A stretch of 64,000 nt of DNA from VRUE01 sp963695835. GTDB lineage: Bacteria; Actinomycetota; Thermoleophilia; Solirubrobacterales; 70-9. The notes under the pieces were generated by a model that was not told the origin of the DNA, did no database searches, and saw only the letters and a program-made list of their open reading frames with translations. Numbering within the stretch: position 1 is the stretch's first letter; every line of letters begins with the position of its first letter. Made by a program: the position numbers and the translations under genes. Positions 1 through 10,121 of the stretch are shown piece by piece. The stretch covers positions 1,054,001 through 1,118,000 of the forward strand of contig CAVOHR010000001.1 of the NCBI GenBank assembly GCA_963695835.1. The letters are read 5' to 3'.

Positions 1-186
1 GGCCGGGTCGAAGGCGACTCGGGGGCGCAGCACCACCCGGGTGAATCGGGTGCCGTCCAGCGTTCCCTCCGGCTCATCCTCATATGAAGTCACCTCGACG
101 CCTTCGGCGCGCGCCAGGGAGCGTAGGCGACCCCTGAGGCACTGCGCTGGAGTGCCGGGGCAGCAGATCTTGAAAGGCGAAGCCAT
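1..186 (-). CDS. OsmC-like fragment, partial
   Basis: An ATG at 186 opens a frame that runs off the left edge and overlaps the end of the Dph6-like gene by about 100 bases. It reads SLARAEGVEVTSYEDEPEG, then LDGTRFTRVVLRP, which looks like the middle of an OsmC-type peroxide reductase domain. The usual N-terminal half is absent. Adding one C to the CCC run near base 21 would continue as RVAFDPA, typical of OsmC, so a missing base is possible. Fragment or mis-sequenced neighbour; family call is tentative. Confidence 0.3.
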   Translation of the reverse strand, partial: MASPFKICCPGTPAQCLRGRLRSLARAEGVEVTSYEDEPEGTLDGTRFTRVVLRPRVAFDPA

Positions 187-829
187 CACGCATCACGGCT
201 TCGCCGAGCGCGACCTCGATCGGGTGCCCGAAGATCGGGCCGGCGTGGACGAAGGTGTGGAACTCGCCGTTCTCTCCACAGGGGTCGACGCCGGCGGGGA
301 GGTCGGCGAGCAGCACCTCGTCGAAGGGGCGCCCGACGAACGACGGATCGAGCTGGGTTGGATCGACGCAGACGAGCACCCCCTCGAAGCCCGCCTCGAT
401 GAACTCGCGGGCGAGCTCGCTGGTGTCCCGCTCCCAGAGCGGGAACACGGCGCTCCGGCCAGCGCCGGTCAGGCGCTCTTCGCGGTAGGCGCGGATGTCC
501 GCGAGGAAGAGGTCGGCGAAGGCCATCGCGCTCGCCTGGTCGAGCGGCGGCGTCCGCAGCGCCCGGGCCATGCGCTCCTCGTACACCTCATTCGGACAGG
601 CGGCCGGGATGTCCACCTCGACCAGGGGGATGCCGGCGGCCTCGGCCTGGGCTCGCGCCAGCTCGCGTCGCACCGCGTGCATGCTGATCCGGTTGTGATC
701 CTCGGTGAAGGTGGTCAGGAGCGCCACCGGGTCCGTGCCCGCGTCGCGCAGAGCCCGGAGCGCCAGCGCCGAGTCCTTGCCCCCGCTCCAGGAGAGGGCA
801 ACGGTCGGCTCTGGGGTCGTGAGATCCAA
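80..829 (-). CDS. Dph6-like ATP pyrophosphatase (adenine nucleotide alpha hydrolase)
   Basis: About 249 residues. The PP-loop SGGKDS sits at residues 15-20 and the C-terminal motif CGENGEFHTFV is typical of the MJ0570/diphthine-ammonia ligase-like family. These enzymes adenylate a substrate using ATP. In bacteria the substrate is unknown, since diphthamide is absent. The TTG at 829 is chosen because it lies 17 bases after the upstream oxidoreductase stop and is the first start before the PP-loop. Third gene of the minus-strand unit with rpiA and the FAD oxidoreductase. The tail after DLLP (about 28 residues, Arg-rich) looks non-conserved. Confidence 0.78.
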   Translation of the reverse strand: MDLTTPEPTVALSWSGGKDSALALRALRDAGTDPVALLTTFTEDHNRISMHAVRRELARAQAEAAGIPLVEVDIPAACPNEVYEERMARALRTPPLDQASAMAFADLFLADIRAYREERLTGAGRSAVFPLWERDTSELAREFIEAGFEGVLVCVDPTQLDPSFVGRPFDEVLLADLPAGVDPCGENGEFHTFVHAGPIFGHPIEVALGEAVMRDGFAFQDLLPRHSSAVPQGSPTLPGARRRRRGDFI

Positions 830-846
830 GCCCGTTTGGCCCGCTC

Positions 847-2211
847 TCAGGCCTCGCCGAGTGAGACGGCGTGGTTGGCGACGACGCGGCTCTCGGGGTC
901 CCACTTGCGCTTGACCTCGGCGAGGCGGGCGCAGACGTCGGCGGGGAGGATCGCGTCGACGTCGCAGGGGCCTTCGGTGAAGTTGTAGTAGGCGCCGTCG
1001 GTGCCCCAGGGGCGCATCGCCTCGTCGATCTTCGTCAGGTGGGCGGGGATCGCCTCGGCCAGCTCCGGGGTCATCGGCAGGCCGACGCTGTAGATGGCGA
1101 AGCCGGCGTCGAGATGCGAGAGGGCGCCGCTGCCCTCGGCCGGGCGGCCCAGCGCGCCGCCGAGGTGGCGCAGCTCGCTCAGCAGCAGCGGCGAGCCGGA
1201 GCCGGGGCCGGCGACGGCGACGAAGGCGTCGATCGCCCCGTCGGGCAGCTCGGCGACCAGCGCGCCTTCGCCCACCCCGGGGACCGGGTTCTCGGGGTCC
1301 ATGTGGATGCGGCTCAGGCCGGCGGTCGGCATCCATTCGAAGGTGTCCATGATCGTCTCGCCGATCTCGCGCAGCGGCGCGAAGGCCGCTTCGCCCTCGG
1401 CCTGGCCGCCGATGCAGGCGCCGTCGATCGTCAGCAGCGGCCGGCCGCGGATCGGCTCGGGCACGTCGGGGATCGGCGGCGGGGTGATGAAGCGGACGAC
1501 CGAGGTGACCTCGTCCGGCACGCCCGCCGCCCAGTCGCGGTAGGCGCGGACGGCGTCGGCGCCGGCCTCGGCCGGGAAGACCAGCGCGCCGGCGTAGATC
1601 TCGCCGATCGGCAGCAGGTCGAGCTGGAGCGCGGTGACGACCCCGTAGCCGCCCCCGCCGCCGCGCAGCGCCCAGAACAGGTCGGGGTCGTTGTCGGCGT
1701 CGACCGTGCGCGGCTCGCCGGTCGCGTCGACCAGCTCGATCGCCCGGACACGGTTGCAGGCGAAGCCGTGGCGCCGCGCGAGCCAGCTCAGGCCGCCGCC
1801 GAGCGTGTAGCCGACGACGCCGACGTCGGGCGAGGAGCCGGGCAGCGAGCAGAGCCCGTGGGCGCCGGCCGCCTCGCCCAGCTCGAGCGACAGGACCCCG
1901 GCCTCGACCCGGGCGGTGCGGGCTTCGGGATCGACCTCGACGCCGCGCATCCGCTCGGTCTTGACCAGGATCGCGCCGTCGAGCGGCGCCAGCGGGACGG
2001 CGCCGTGGCCGGTCCCCTGGCCGGCGACGCGGAGCCCGTTCTCGGCGGCGAAGCGGACGGTCGCGGCGACGTCCTCGGCGCTCTCGACGAGGGCCACTGC
2101 CTCCGGGCGCTGGTCGGCGGCGAGGTTCCAGGCGGCGCGCGCCTGGTCCCAGTCGGGGTCGCCCGCGGTGGCGATGCGGCCGGAGATGCTCAGCTCGGTG
2201 AAGTCGGTCAT
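847..2211 (-). CDS. FAD-binding oxidoreductase (PCMH/BBE family)
   Basis: 454 residues, usual length for berberine-bridge-type FAD oxidases. The FAD-binding PCMH domain covers about residues 30-210. GTGH at 66-69 carries the histidine usually linked covalently to FAD, and a Gly-rich GYTLGGGLSWL segment follows. The second Cys attachment seen in bicovalent members is not evident. The C-terminus (YYNFTEGP... RKWDPESRVVANHAV) matches a BBE-like segment. A good ribosome site (AAGGAG, 8 bases upstream) supports the ATG at 2211. It starts 17 bases after rpiA, so the two are probably co-transcribed. Substrate unknown; carbohydrates or phenolics are usual for the family. Confidence 0.85.
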   Translation of the reverse strand: MTDFTELSISGRIATAGDPDWDQARAAWNLAADQRPEAVALVESAEDVAATVRFAAENGLRVAGQGTGHGAVPLAPLDGAILVKTERMRGVEVDPEARTARVEAGVLSLELGEAAGAHGLCSLPGSSPDVGVVGYTLGGGLSWLARRHGFACNRVRAIELVDATGEPRTVDADNDPDLFWALRGGGGGYGVVTALQLDLLPIGEIYAGALVFPAEAGADAVRAYRDWAAGVPDEVTSVVRFITPPPIPDVPEPIRGRPLLTIDGACIGGQAEGEAAFAPLREIGETIMDTFEWMPTAGLSRIHMDPENPVPGVGEGALVAELPDGAIDAFVAVAGPGSGSPLLLSELRHLGGALGRPAEGSGALSHLDAGFAIYSVGLPMTPELAEAIPAHLTKIDEAMRPWGTDGAYYNFTEGPCDVDAILPADVCARLAEVKRKWDPESRVVANHAVSLGEA

Positions 2212-2227
2212 CTGGGGTCTCCTTGAG

Positions 2228-2878
2228 TCAGGTCAGCGTCAAGCGGTTCACGGCGTTGTCTGCCCCAATCAGAACCTCGCTGACCATACCCGGCGGGAAG
2301 AGGCCGTGCGAGGTGACGCCCGGGTCGGCCTCGAGGCGCGCCGCCAGCGCCGCCGGGTCGCCGATCTCGCCACGGTAGTCGGCGATCGCGCCGCCGTCGG
2401 GGCTGTGCGGCACGTCGCGCAGGGTTACGTCGGCGCCGAGCCGGGCGAGGGTCGAGGCGAGGCCGAAGGCGAGCAGCTCCAGCGGCACCGGCGGAGCGAG
2501 CGCCTCGACCGGCTTGCTCGAGTCGGCGATCACGACGAAGCGCGCGGCCGCCGCGGCGACGATCTTCTCGCGCTGGTGGGCGGCGCCGCCGCCCTTGATC
2601 AGCCAGCCCTGCGGGTCGATCTGATCGGCGCCGTCGATCGCCAGGTCGAGCCGCTCCAGCGAGCTGAACTCCTCGACCGGGATGCCCAGCTCGCGCGCCT
2701 GTTCCTCCGTCGCGACCGAGGTGGAGACGCAGCGGATGCCGCTCAGGCCCCGCGCGGCGATCGCCGGCAGCAGGTGGGCGACGGTCGAGCCGGTGCCGAG
2801 GCCGACCGTCATCCCGTCGGCGACCAGCTCCGCCGCCGCCCCGGCGGCGATCCGCTTCTCGTCGTCCAAGTCGCTCAC
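2228..2878 (-). CDS. rpiA: ribose-5-phosphate isomerase A
   Basis: 216 residues, normal RpiA length. It interconverts ribose-5-phosphate and ribulose-5-phosphate in the non-oxidative pentose phosphate pathway. The phosphate loop GLGTGST is at 26-32. The catalytic set appears as D82, D85 (DGADQID), K95 and E104 (KGGGAAHQREK), and the C-terminal SHGLF...VSEVLIG motif is present. The start is GTG at 2878. A GATATT box 9 bases upstream and no Shine-Dalgarno suggest a leaderless start. It is divergent from transketolase, so both halves of the pathway are controlled from one short intergenic region. Confidence 0.94.
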   Translation of the reverse strand: MSDLDDEKRIAAGAAAELVADGMTVGLGTGSTVAHLLPAIAARGLSGIRCVSTSVATEEQARELGIPVEEFSSLERLDLAIDGADQIDPQGWLIKGGGAAHQREKIVAAAAARFVVIADSSKPVEALAPPVPLELLAFGLASTLARLGADVTLRDVPHSPDGGAIADYRGEIGDPAALAARLEADPGVTSHGLFPPGMVSEVLIGADNAVNRLTLT

Positions 2879-2922
2879 AGGCGCGAAATATCTCAGGTCG
2901 CGATCTCGATAGGGTCGAAACC

Positions 2923-4976
2923 ATCGACCGGCTCTGCATCAACACGATCCGCACGCTGTCGATAGACGCGATCCAGAAGGCCGAATCCGGGCATCCGGGG
3001 ACGCCGATGGCGATGGCTCCGGTCGCCTACACGCTCTGGCAGCGCTTCCTCCGCTTCGACCCCGCCGACCCGATCTGGCCCGGCCGCGACCGCTTCGTGC
3101 TCTCCGCCGGCCACGCCTCGATGCTGCTCTACGCGCTGCTCTACCTGGCCGACGTGCAGGCGGTCGAACCGGACTACGAGGTGGTCGGCCGCCCGGCCGT
3201 CTCGCTCGAGGACATCGAGACGCTTCCGCCAGCTCGACTCGCGCGCCCCCGGCCACCCCGAGTACCGCTGGACCTCGGGCGTCGAGACGACCACCGGGCC
3301 GCTCGGCCAGGGGATCGCGACCTCGGTCGGGATGGCGATCGCCGGCAAGTGGCAGTCGGCCCGCTACGACCGCCCCGGCTTCGACCTCTTCGACTTCGAC
3401 GTCTACGCGATCGCCGGCGACGGCTGCCTGATGGAGGGCGTCTCCAACGAAGCCGCCTCGATCGCCGGCCACCTGAAGCTCGACAACCTCTGCTGGATCT
3501 ACGACAACAACCACATCACGATCGACGGCAGGACGCGGCTCGCCTACGAGGACGACGTCGCCGCCCGCTTCATGGGCTACGGCTGGAACGTCACCCGGGT
3601 CGGCGACGCCAACGACGTGGAACTGCTCAGCCGCGCCTTCGAGGAGTTCAAGGGCGAGCAGGGGCGGCCGACACTGATCATCGTCGACAGCCACATCGGC
3701 TACGGCTCGCCGCACAAGCAGGACACCGCCGCCGCCCACGGCGAGCCGCTCGGCGAGGAGGAGGTGCGGGAGACCAAGCGCGCCTACGACTGGCCCGAGG
3801 ACGCGCAGTTCCTCGTCCCCGACGGCGTCAAGGAGCACTTCGCTGAGGGGATCGGCAGGCGCGGCGCCGAGCTGCGCGCCGAGTGGGAGGCGAAGCTCGC
3901 CGACTACGCCGGCGACAACGGCGACCTCGCGGCGGAGATCGAGGCGACGCAGAAGCGCGACGCTGCCGGACGGCTGGGACGCCGGCATCCCCAGCTTCGA
4001 GCCCGACGAGAAGGGCCTGGCGACGCGCAAGGCCTCGAGCCGGGTCGAGAACGCGATCGCCGAGCGGGTGCCGTGGCTGATCGCCGGCTCGGCCGACCTC
4101 ACCGACTCGACCTCGGTGCGGCTGAGCTTCGACGGTGCGGCCGACTTCGAGCCCGGCGCCTACGACGGGCGCCAGCTGCACTACGGGATCCGCGAGCACG
4201 AGGCGGCGGCGATCTCCAACGGCCTCTCGCTGTCCAAGCTGCGGCCGCTGTGGTCGACCTACCTCACCTTCTCCGACTACGCGCGGCCGGCGATCCGCCT
4301 CTCGGCGCTGATGGAGCTGCCGGTGATCCACGTCTTCACCCACGACTCGATCGGTCTCGGCGAGGACGGGCCGACCCACCAGCCGGTCGAGCAGCTCGCC
4401 TCGCTGCGGGCGATCCCCGGCCTCGACGTGATCCGCCCCGCCGACGCCAACGAGGTCGCCGAGGCCTGGCGGGTGGCGATCGACCGCACCCACCAGCCGG
4501 TCGCCCTGGTGCTGACCCGCCAGGACGTGCCGATCCTCGACCGCTCGAAGTACGCGCCGGCCGAGGGGCTGCGGCGCGGCGGCTACGTGCTCGCCGACGC
4601 CGGCGGCGACGAGCCGGAGGTGATCCTGATCGCCACCGGCAGCGAGGTCGCGCTGGCGGTCGCCGCGCACGAGGAGCTGAGCGGCGAGGGGATCGGCTCG
4701 CGCGTCGTCAGCCTGCCCTGCTGGGAGCTGTTCGACCGCCAGGACGGCGCCTACCGCGAGCAGGTCCTGCCGCCCGCGGTGACCGCCCGCGTCTCGGTCG
4801 AGGAGGCCTCGACGATCGGCTGGGACCACTACGTCGGCCCCGGCGGCGTCCGCGTCGGCATGCACACCTTCGGCAGCTCGGCGCCGCTGAAGGACCTGCA
4901 GACCAAGTTCGGCTTCACCCCGGACAGGGTGGCCGAGGCGGCGCGCGGGGTACTCGAGCGTGCGAAGGTGAACTGA
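2923..4976 (+). CDS. tkt: transketolase (two net +1 frameshifts, no canonical start)
   Basis: Thiamine diphosphate enzyme moving two-carbon units between pentose, triose and hexose phosphates. Reading across three frames gives a full-length enzyme (about 680 residues): ESGHPGTPM near the N-terminus, GDGCLMEGVSNEA for the ThDP/Mg site, HDSIGLGEDGPTHQP in the pyrimidine domain, and a C-terminal domain ending VLERAKVN. Frame changes lie near 3223 (extra base in ACG-C-TTC) and 3962 (GAC-G-CTG). No ATG, GTG or TTG precedes the conserved N-terminus in frame, so ATC at 2923 is used as a marker. The first in-frame ATG (3007) would remove the GHPG motif. First gene of the tkt-tal-pgi-cydAB unit. Confidence 0.9.
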
Positions 4977-4999
4977 AAGCGACTGGGAAAGGAAGAGCT

Positions 5000-6076
5000 G
5001 TGGAGGCGAACGCGAAACTGCACGAGCTGGGCCAGAGCCTCTGGCTCGACAACATCACCCGCACGATGCTGGACGACGGCACGCTCGGCCGCTACATCGA
5101 CGAGCTGTCGGTCACCGGCCTGACCTCCAACCCGACGATCTTCGACAAGGCGATCTCGCAGGGCGACGCCTACGACGAGCAGATCGGCGAGCTCGGCGCC
5201 GGCGCCGGCCCGGCCGAGGCGATCTTCTTCGAGCTGGCGATCGCCGACCTGCGCCGGGCGACGGACCTCTTCGCCGCGGTGCACGAGCGCACCGACGGAG
5301 TCGACGGCTGGTGCTCGCTCGAGGTCTCGCCGAAGCTCGCCGACGACACCGCGACGACGATCGAGCAGGCGGCGAAGCTGCACGGTCAGGCCGAGCGCGA
5401 GAACCTGCTGATCAAGATCCCCGGGACCGAGGCGGGCCACGCGGCGATCGAGGAGTCGATCTTCGCCGGCATCCCGGTCAACGTCACCCTGCTGTTCGAC
5501 CGCGCGCACTACCTCGGTGCCGCCGAGGCCTACATGCGAGGGGTCGAACGGCGGATCGAGGCCGGGCTGGACCCGGCGATCGGCTCGGTCGCCTCGCTCT
5601 TCGTCAGCCGCTGGGACAAGGCGGTGATGGGCGAAGTGCCCGGCGAGCTGCGCGGCAAGCTGGGGATCGCGATCGGCAAGCGCGCCTACCACGCCTACCG
5701 CGAGCTGCTCGACTCCGAGCGCTGGCAGCGGCTCGAGAACGCCGGCGCCCGGCCGCAGCGGCTGCTCTGGGCGAGCACCGGCACCAAGGATCCCGAGGCC
5801 TCCGACATCCTCTACGTCGAGGGGCTCGCCTCGCCGTTCACGGTCAACACGATGCCGGAGCCGACCCTGCACGCCTTCGCCGACCACGGCGAGGTCGGCG
5901 AGCCGCTGCCCGCGGACGGCGGCGACGCCGAGGAGATCCTGGCGGCGTTCGGCGACGCCGGGATCGACGTCGAGGCGCTCGCCGCCCGCCTCCAGGAGGA
6001 GGGCAAGCAGGCCTTCGTCGACTCCTGGAACGAGCTGCTGAAGACGATCGAGTCGCAGCTCGGGGCGCGCGCATGA
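5000..6076 (+). CDS. tal: transaldolase
   Basis: 358 residues, typical of the longer actinobacterial Tal type. It transfers dihydroxyacetone units between sedoheptulose-7-phosphate and glyceraldehyde-3-phosphate through a Schiff base. The N-terminal SVTGLTSNPTIFDKAI motif (37-52) and the active-site lysine K139 in LLIKIPGTEAG are clear, and VNVTLLFDRAHY and LWASTGTKDP follow. The GTG at 5000 is chosen for its AAGGAAG ribosome site 5 bases upstream. It starts 23 bases after transketolase. Unlike its neighbours on both sides, the frame is intact. Confidence 0.95.
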   Translation: MEANAKLHELGQSLWLDNITRTMLDDGTLGRYIDELSVTGLTSNPTIFDKAISQGDAYDEQIGELGAGAGPAEAIFFELAIADLRRATDLFAAVHERTDGVDGWCSLEVSPKLADDTATTIEQAAKLHGQAERENLLIKIPGTEAGHAAIEESIFAGIPVNVTLLFDRAHYLGAAEAYMRGVERRIEAGLDPAIGSVASLFVSRWDKAVMGEVPGELRGKLGIAIGKRAYHAYRELLDSERWQRLENAGARPQRLLWASTGTKDPEASDILYVEGLASPFTVNTMPEPTLHAFADHGEVGEPLPADGGDAEEILAAFGDAGIDVEALAARLQEEGKQAFVDSWNELLKTIESQLGARA

Positions 6077-6133
6077 CCCGAAAAGCTCGCAGCGCTGTTC
6101 CCTTGCCCGAAATAGCGCCGCAAAGGAACAGCG

Positions 6134-7764
6134 GTGGCTGAGAGTTTGCGGGAGGGCGAGGCCTGGAAGGCTCTGCAGCGCCATTACGGCGAGGTCGGCG
6201 AGGCCAGGCTGCGCGACCTCTTCGACGCCGACCCGGCGCGCGGCGAGCGGCTGATCGCCGACGGCGCCGGCCTCCACCTCGACTTCTCCAAGAACCGGAT
6301 AACCGACGAGACGGTGATCCTGCTCGGCGAGCTGGCCCGCGAGCGCGGGGTCGAGCAGCGGCGCGAAGCGATGTTCGCCGGCGAGCACATCAACGTCTCC
6401 GAGGACCGCGCGGTGCTGCACGTGGCGCTGCGGATGCCGCGCGAGCGCTCGCTGATCGTCGACGGCGTCGACGTGGTCAAGCAGGTGCACGAGACGCTCG
6501 ACCGGATGGGCGACTTCTGCGAGCGGGTCCGCTCGGGCGAGTGGACCGGCCACACCGGCAAGCCGATCCGCAACGTCATCAACATCGGCATCGGCGGCTC
6601 CGACCTCGGCCCGGTGATGGCCTACGAGGCGCTGCGCCACTTCAGCCGCCGCGAGCTGACCTTCCGCTTCGTCTCCAACGTCGACGGCACCGACTTCGCC
6701 GAGTGCACGCGCGACCTCGACCCCGAGGAGACGCTGTTCGTGATCTCCTCGAAGACCTTCACGACGCTGGAGACGATGACCAACGCGCGGACCGCGCGCG
6801 AGTGGTCGCTGGCCGGGCTGGGCGGTGACGAGGCGGCGGTCGCCAAGCACTTCGTCGCGGTCTCGACCAACGCCGAGGAGGTCGCGAAGTTCGGCATCGA
6901 CACCGACAACATGTTCGGCTTCTGGGAGTGGGTGGGCGGCCGCTACTCGATGGACTCGGCGATCGGCCTCTCGACCATGCTGGCGATCGGCCCCGCCCGC
7001 TTCGCCGAGATGCTGGCCGGCTTCCACGCGATGGACGAGCACTTCCGCGAGGCGCCGGCCGGCCGAGAACCTACCGATGCTGATGGGGCTGCTCAGCGTC
7101 TGGTACGGCGACTTCTTCGGCGCCCAGACCTGCGGCGTCTTCCCCTACGACCAGTACCTGCATCGCTTCCCCGCCTACCTCCAGCAGCTGACGATGGAGT
7201 CGAACGGCAAGCACGTGACGCTGGACGGCGCCCGGGTCGACTACGACACCGGGGCGATCTTCTGGGGCGAGCCGGGGACCAACGGCCAGCACTCCTTCTA
7301 CCAGCTGATCCACCAGGGGACGCGGCTGATCCCCTGCGACTTCATCGGCTTCATGCGCTCCAACAACCCGCTCGGCGAGCACCACGACCTGCTGATGTCG
7401 AACGTCTTCGCCCAGGCCGAGGCGCTCGCCTTCGGCAAGACGCCCGAGCAGGTGCGGGAGGAGGGCACGCCGGAGGCGGTCGTCCCGCACCGGGTGATGG
7501 AGGGCAACCGGCCCTCGAACACGATCCTCGCCGAGCGGCTCGACCCGCACACGCTGGGCGACCCTGGTCGCGCTCTACGAGCACAGCGTCTTCACCCAGG
7601 GGGCGGTCTGGGGGATCGACTCCTTCGACCAGTGGGGGGTCGAGCTGGGCAAGGCTCTCGCCGTCGCGATCGTCCCCGAGCTGCAGGCCGCCGAGGAGCC
7701 GAGCCTCCAGCACGACAGCTCGACCAACGCGCTGATCCGCCGCTACCGCCAGGCGCGGGCCTGA
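6134..7764 (+). CDS. pgi: glucose-6-phosphate isomerase (two net +1 frameshifts)
   Basis: Interconverts glucose-6-phosphate and fructose-6-phosphate. The joined frames give about 543 residues with both family signatures: VINIGIGGSDLGPVMAYEAL with VISSKTFTTLETMTNA, and later GVFPYDQYLHRFPAYLQQL and NGQHSFYQLIHQGT. C-terminal QWGVELGK and the SSTNALIRRYR tail are present. Frame changes lie near 7061 (GCC-G-GCC) and 7560 (GGC-G-ACC). The GTG start follows an AAAGGA ribosome site. Operon position between tal and cydA. The usual neighbours zwf and opcA are absent here. Confidence 0.93.
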
Positions 7765-7767
7765 GCC

Positions 7768-9123
7768 ATGTCCGACCTGCTCGCCGCGCGCGAGCTGATG
7801 GCCTTCACGCTGGCCTTCCACATCGTCCTCGCCAGCCTCGGCGTCGCCCTGCCGGCGATGATCCTCACCGCCAACTGGCTGGGGCTGAAGCGCGGCGACG
7901 AGGACGCGATGCGGCTGGCGCGGCGCTGGTCGAAGGCGATGGCGGTCACCTTCGCGGTCGGTGCCGTCACCGGCACGGTGCTCAGCTTCGAGTTCGGCCT
8001 GCTCTGGCCGAACTTCATGGCCCGCTTCGGCGACGCCTTCGGGATCGCCTTCGCGGTCGAGGGGATCTTCTTCTTCACCGAGGCGATCTTCCTCGCGATC
8101 TACATCTACGGCTGGAAGCGGCTGAGCGGCTGGGCGCACTTGTGGTCGGGTGTACCGATGGTGGTCACCGGGATCGGCGGCGCCTTCGCGGTCGTCACCG
8201 CCAACTCGTGGATGAACCAGCCGCAGGGCTTCGTCCTCGACCCGGCCGGCAAGGTGGTCGAAACCGAGCCCTTCAAGGTGCTCTTCAACCCGGCCTGGCA
8301 CTACGAGGTACCGCACATGATCCTCGCCGCCTACATGGTCGTCGGCTTCCTCGTCGCCTCGATCTACGCGGTCGGGATGCTGCGCGGGCGGCGCGACCGC
8401 CTGCACCGGCTTGGTCTTCTGATCCCGCTGACGATCGCCTGCGTCGTCACCCCGGTCCAGCTCTTCGTCGGCGACACCGCGGCGCGCGAAGTCGCCGACC
8501 ACCAGCCGGCCAAGTTCGCCGGGATGGAGTGCATCCAGAAGACGGGGACCGACCAGACCGAGTACATCGGCGGCATCTGCACCAGCGGCGGGGTGAAGGG
8601 GGCGATCGGCATCCCGGGGCTCGACTCGTTGCTGGTCGGCTTCAGCACCGACACGAAGGTGACCGGGCTCGACTCGATCCCGCCCCGCGAACAGGCCGCC
8701 CGCCAACACGCTGCTGCACCTCGCCTTCGACGCGATGGTCGGGATCGGCAGCGCGCTGCTGCTGCTCGGCCTCTGGCTCGGCTTCGTCTGGTGGCGGCGG
8801 CGCGACATCCCGCGCACGCCGTGGTTCCTGCGCGCGGTCGCCGTTTCCGGGGATCGGCGCGATCCTGGCGCTGTGGTTCGGCTGGATCGTGACCGAGGTC
8901 GGGCGCCAGCCGTGGATCGTGCAGGGCTACATGCGCACCTCCGAAGCGGTCACCGAGGCGCAGGGGATCTGGTTCGCCTTCGGCCGTCGTGCTACTGCTC
9001 TACGCCGGGCTGGGCGCCGGCGCGGTGCTCGTCCTGCGGGCGATGTCGCGCCGCTGGCGGGCGGAGGGCGAGGAGGGCGAGGAGGAGACTCCGTACGCCC
9101 CGCCGGCGGAGGCCGCGCTGTGA
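7768..9123 (+). CDS. cydA: cytochrome bd ubiquinol oxidase subunit I (three net +1 frameshifts)
   Basis: Membrane subunit carrying hemes b558, b595 and d of the high-affinity terminal oxidase. N-terminal AFHIVLASLGVALPAMI holds the conserved heme-ligand histidine region. HQPAKFAGME in the Q-loop region and FGWIVTEVGRQPWIVQGYMRT near the end are CydA signatures. Multiple transmembrane helices are evident. The Q-loop is short, as in actinobacterial enzymes. Frame changes lie near 8694, 8851 and 8984. ATG follows the pgi stop after 3 bases and the stop overlaps the cydB GTG, so translation is probably coupled. Confidence 0.92.
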
Positions 9124-10121
9124 CCCGCGCCGACGTCGCCGCGGCGATCCTCTGGATCGGGGCGACGCTCTACGCCGTGTTCGGCGGCGCCGACTTCGGC
9201 GCCGGCCTCTGGGACCTGATCGCCGGCGACGCCGAGACGCGGCGAGCGGCCGCGGGCGCTGATCCAGCGCTCGCTGACGCCCGTCTGGGAGGCCAACCAC
9301 GTCTGGCTGATCTTCATCCTCGTCGTCCTCTGGACCGCGTTCTCGGAAGCGTTCGGGGCGGTGATGTCGACCCTCTACGTGCCGCTGGCGCTGGCGGCGC
9401 TGGGGATCGTCCTCCGCGGCGCCGGCTTCGCCTTCCGCAAGTCGGTCAACCGGCTCGAGTACGCGGCGGGCGATGGGCGCCGCCTTCGCCCTCTCCTCGG
9501 TGCTGACGCCGTTCTTCATGGGGACCGTGGTGGGAGCGATCGCCGCCGGCAACGTGCCGCCCGAGGGCAACGGCGACGCCTTCTCGAGCTGGATCGCGCC
9601 GCTGCCGCTGCTGACCGGGGCGCTGTTCGTCGCCAGCGGCGCCTACGTCGCCGCCGTCTTCCTGGTCGCACGACGCGCGTCACGCCGGCGCCGCCGACCT
9701 GGAGGACTACTTCTCGCGCCGCGCTCTCGCCGCGGCGCTCGTCGCCGGCGCCTTCGCGGCCGCCGGGATCTTCGCCCTGCACTCCGAAGCGCGCTACGTC
9801 TTCGACCGCCTGACCGGCGAGGGGCTGCCGCTGGTCGTCGTCTCGGCGCTCTGCGGCCTCGCCGTGCTGGCGCTGCTGCTGCGCGGCGCCCGTCGCGGCC
9901 TGCGCCCGCTGGCGGTCGGCGCCGTCGTCGCGGTGATCTGGGGCTGGGGAGTCGCCCAGTTCCCCTACCTGCTGCCGACCTCGCTGAAGATGACGCAGTC
10001 GGCGGCGCCGTCCGACACGCTCTCGGCCGTGATCGTCGTCTTCATCGCCGCGGTTATCCTCGTCCTGCCGGCGCTCGGCCTGCTCTACTGGCTCAGCCAG
10101 AGGGAACTGCTCGGTGAGTGA
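9120..10121 (+). CDS. cydB: cytochrome bd ubiquinol oxidase subunit II (three net +1 frameshifts)
   Basis: About 333 residues after joining frames, the standard CydB size. The N-terminus (ILWIGATLYAVFGGADFGAGLWDL) and VWEANHVWLIFILVVLWTAF are diagnostic. Later helices carry FALSSVLTPFFMGTVVGAIA and WGWGVAQFPYLLP. Frame changes lie near 9255 (GCG-G-GCG), 9470 (GCG-G-GCG) and 9671 (GCA-C-GAC). The GTG start overlaps the cydA TGA, and the end overlaps the HAD gene start by 8 bases. The assembly transporter genes cydDC are not adjacent. Confidence 0.92.

Noticed and set aside
871..2226. Plus-strand 451-codon frame opposite the FAD oxidoreductase
   Set aside because: Antisense shadow of a well-supported gene, with Arg/Asp-rich composition and no motif.
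3007..10121. Programmed +1 frameshifting as a regulated mechanism for tkt, pgi, cydA and cydB
   Set aside because: No common slippery codon or stop context at the sites, and too many housekeeping genes involved. Kept only as an alternative in the finding.
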